Assembly: GCA_002862465.1 (NCBI GenBank)
Contig: PKDD01000120.1
Coordinates: 1 to 64,000 of the forward strand
Origin: Haliea sp.
GTDB taxonomy: Bacteria > Pseudomonadota > Gammaproteobacteria > Pseudomonadales > Halieaceae
Length of the DNA: 64,000 nucleotides
Direction of reading: 5' to 3'
Below, one piece after another: positions 62,377 to 64,000 of this stretch (the first letter of the stretch is position 1; each line of letters starts with the position of its first letter). The notes below the pieces were generated by a model, which made no database searches, was not told the origin of the DNA, and saw only the letters and a list, made by a program, of their open reading frames with translations. The position numbers and the translations under genes are program-made.

Positions 62377-63561
62377 TTATTTAAAGACGTAGCTCAGCCC
62401 AACGCCATAGCGCCAACTATCGACAAGTGCCGGAGATTCCTCGCCGCTGTATAGACCCCAACTCTCGTCTGTTTGATAACGCTCTGCATCTGCATTAATA
62501 GACCAGTTACCGATCTCGTAGTTAAGTCTCAAACCGTAAGAGAAAGCCCCAAACGCAGACAACCGATAATCGTCTGAAAAATAATTATTGTCGTCATCAT
62601 CGTTTACCACTACGGAAAAGAATTTTGCCCTGTCTTGGGTATAGTATCGGATGAACGGCGCAACGGTTATGTCTTGCCCAACATTCTGAATCCATGCGAC
62701 GTCAAGAGTCTGTGATGCGATGTCCCAGTCATCATCAAAATATCGATAATCCACATGCAGTGCAGCATTTTGCTCAACAAAAAACTGACGATATCCTACG
62801 CTTGCGGTCCACTCCTTGCGCTCATCCGGACGGTTATCCTTATACTTGTATGGGTCAGTGAGGTAACCGTCTCGGTAGGTATAACTAAGCCCAAAACGCA
62901 TAAGTGCCCGCTTACTAATAATACGTGATACGCCAATCCAAGCAGAACGTATGTCCTTAGTGGCTGCCAACGTATTAGTCGGATAGTTGCCCTGAGTCGG
63001 AGTAATATCATCATCGGATGCACTGACTGACGCGCTATAAGTCGTCAACCCATCGTCACTATTGAGCGAACCATCTAAACTCAGCGCATTAGATTCATAA
63101 TCGTCCTCATCGGAATATGTATAGTTAATTCCAGCAGTACCAGTGTCAAAATAGTAACGGGTAGTAACGCTTACTTCCGTCCGCGTATCCTCGATACTGG
63201 CTCCACTCATAGCAACCTTTGGATCGCCATCGTCCGCAAGACTTTCGCCAACGAACCATGGTGAGGCGCCGCTCAGGTCCTCCCAGCCGACGTCTACAGC
63301 GACGGACCAATCATCTGACACAGGGGCCAATAGATGGAACTGCGCGACATCAACATCCATTCTTTGGCTGCGACCCCCGAAGACCTTTTTAGCCGGTAGA
63401 TCATCTTCGGTATATTTACTGTAACGCATGCCTATTTCTGTAAAATCCGGAGGCGCATCTGCCACAGCGACGTTATAAGCCGGCAGCAACAGCGCACTTG
63501 AGGTTAGTGCGGCAAGTGTCTTGTTGCGCTCTTCGTGAGTCGATGATGCCATCAGTTGCAC
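62377..63561 (-). CDS. DUF3570-like outer-membrane-type beta-barrel protein
   Basis: N-terminal signal-like segment; 'WEDLSGASPWFVGES...KVAMSGASIEDTRTEVSVTTRYYFDTGTAGINYTYSDEDDYESN'; alternating strands, C-terminal 'GVGLSYVFK'. Confidence 0.8.
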   Translation of the reverse strand: MQLMASSTHEERNKTLAALTSSALLLPAYNVAVADAPPDFTEIGMRYSKYTEDDLPAKKVFGGRSQRMDVDVAQFHLLAPVSDDWSVAVDVGWEDLSGASPWFVGESLADDGDPKVAMSGASIEDTRTEVSVTTRYYFDTGTAGINYTYSDEDDYESNALSLDGSLNSDDGLTTYSASVSASDDDITPTQGNYPTNTLAATKDIRSAWIGVSRIISKRALMRFGLSYTYRDGYLTDPYKYKDNRPDERKEWTASVGYRQFFVEQNAALHVDYRYFDDDWDIASQTLDVAWIQNVGQDITVAPFIRYYTQDRAKFFSVVVNDDDDNNYFSDDYRLSAFGAFSYGLRLNYEIGNWSINADAERYQTDESWGLYSGEESPALVDSWRYGVGLSYVFK

Positions 63562-63758
63562 CCACAGCCACCGCCAGCGGCTCCGGTACCGCCTGACGAT
63601 GCTTCCTTGCTCGCATAAACCTGATTACGCAGGCGCGTCTCCATCACGTTGGGCTGCCACTGCATCTCGTCTTTAGAGAGAATACCACGCTCCCAAGGCT
63701 GCACTGTTTCGCAGCCGCACAACATCAAGGGAAGTAAAAGTCCGGTCAGATATTTCAA
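63552..63758 (-). CDS. DUF4266-like small lipoprotein with C-terminal GGGCGCN
   Basis: 'MKYLTGLLLPLMLCGCETVQPWERGILSKDEMQW...SSGGTGAAGGGCGCN'; lipobox-like LMLCGC. Confidence 0.85.
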   Translation of the reverse strand: MKYLTGLLLPLMLCGCETVQPWERGILSKDEMQWQPNVMETRLRNQVYASKEASSGGTGAAGGGCGCN

Positions 63759-63763
63759 ATTTT

Positions 63764-64000
63764 TTATTCCTTTAGCAGCATCACAATTTCGGCTCGCAAT
63801 TGCTCGCCGTCACTTTTTCGAAAACCCTGGTGAATCTCGCGCACCACGCCTTGTCGATCGATAAGATAACCTGTAGGCATCCCCATAATTCCATAGGCTT
63901 GCGGCGAAACGCCCTCACCGTCTCGGACCACAAGATAGCTCACTGGAATATCAGACAAAAATTGCTGAGCGTCCGCTTCTACTTCATCGACGTTGATAGC
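63764..64000 (-). CDS. TlpA/thioredoxin-like protein, C-terminal part (5' end beyond window)
   Basis: frame stays open to 64000: 'AINVDEVEADAQQFLSDIPVSYLVVRDGEGVSPQAYGIMGMPTGYLIDRQGVVREIHQGFRKSDGEQLRAEIVMLLKE' (GxMGMPTGYLIDRxG). Confidence 0.85.
   Translation of the reverse strand, partial: AINVDEVEADAQQFLSDIPVSYLVVRDGEGVSPQAYGIMGMPTGYLIDRQGVVREIHQGFRKSDGEQLRAEIVMLLKE

Noticed and set aside
63552-63600. DUF4266 'TGAA' as an FMN-attachment site
   Set aside because: The position expected to carry FMN in (S/T)GA(S/T) is Ala here, so this protein does not match the acceptor motif.
1-64000. CRISPR arrays, rRNA, prophage, defence or toxin-antitoxin loci
   Set aside because: No regularly spaced repeats, rRNA-like sequence, phage structural genes or recognised defence proteins seen.

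Overview
The window reads as a chromosomal segment of a marine-type gammaproteobacterium (taxonomy is inference only) and is mostly densely coding. Housekeeping blocks: ilvD; tRNA-Lys; queC-queE-ybgF-pal-tolB-tolA-tolR-tolQ-ybgC-ruvB-ruvA-ruvC-aspS; HU-like protein; proS; glutamine-synthetase-like; desaturase; gpx; prfC; lipB-ybeD-dacA-rlpA-mltB-rodA-mrdA-rlmH-rsfS-nadD-proA; peroxiredoxin; grxD; argD-argF; nrdA-nrdB. Three accessory regions stand out. (1) About 7.2-20.5 kb: acyl-CoA ligase, Baeyer-Villiger-type monooxygenase, PQQ beta-propeller dehydrogenase, HAD hydrolase, SDR, aminoglycoside-phosphotransferase-like kinase, acyl-CoA dehydrogenase, TetR, alpha/beta hydrolase and two tandem DUF1214 proteins. 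It contains a split HAD/APH/ACAD set like the domains of human ACAD10/ACAD11, suggesting ketone -> ester/lactone -> hydroxy-acid catabolism. (2) About 61.4-64 kb: ApbE flavin transferase, DUF3570 outer-membrane-like protein with two SGAS motifs, DUF4266 lipoprotein ending in CGCN, and a thioredoxin-like protein (truncated by the window edge). This is a candidate envelope redox/flavinylation system. (3) 1.65-2.3 kb and 5.95-7.2 kb: gene debris, including an M48 peptidase remnant with an in-frame stop and a probable IS3-type orfA remnant. Regulatory candidates include an 8-bp-arm inverted repeat in the acd/tetR intergenic region, an intrinsic terminator just upstream of argD, and two adjacent DnaA-box-like 9-mers upstream of nrdA. 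No CRISPR array or rRNA was seen. All product calls come from reading motifs in the translations; no searches were run.
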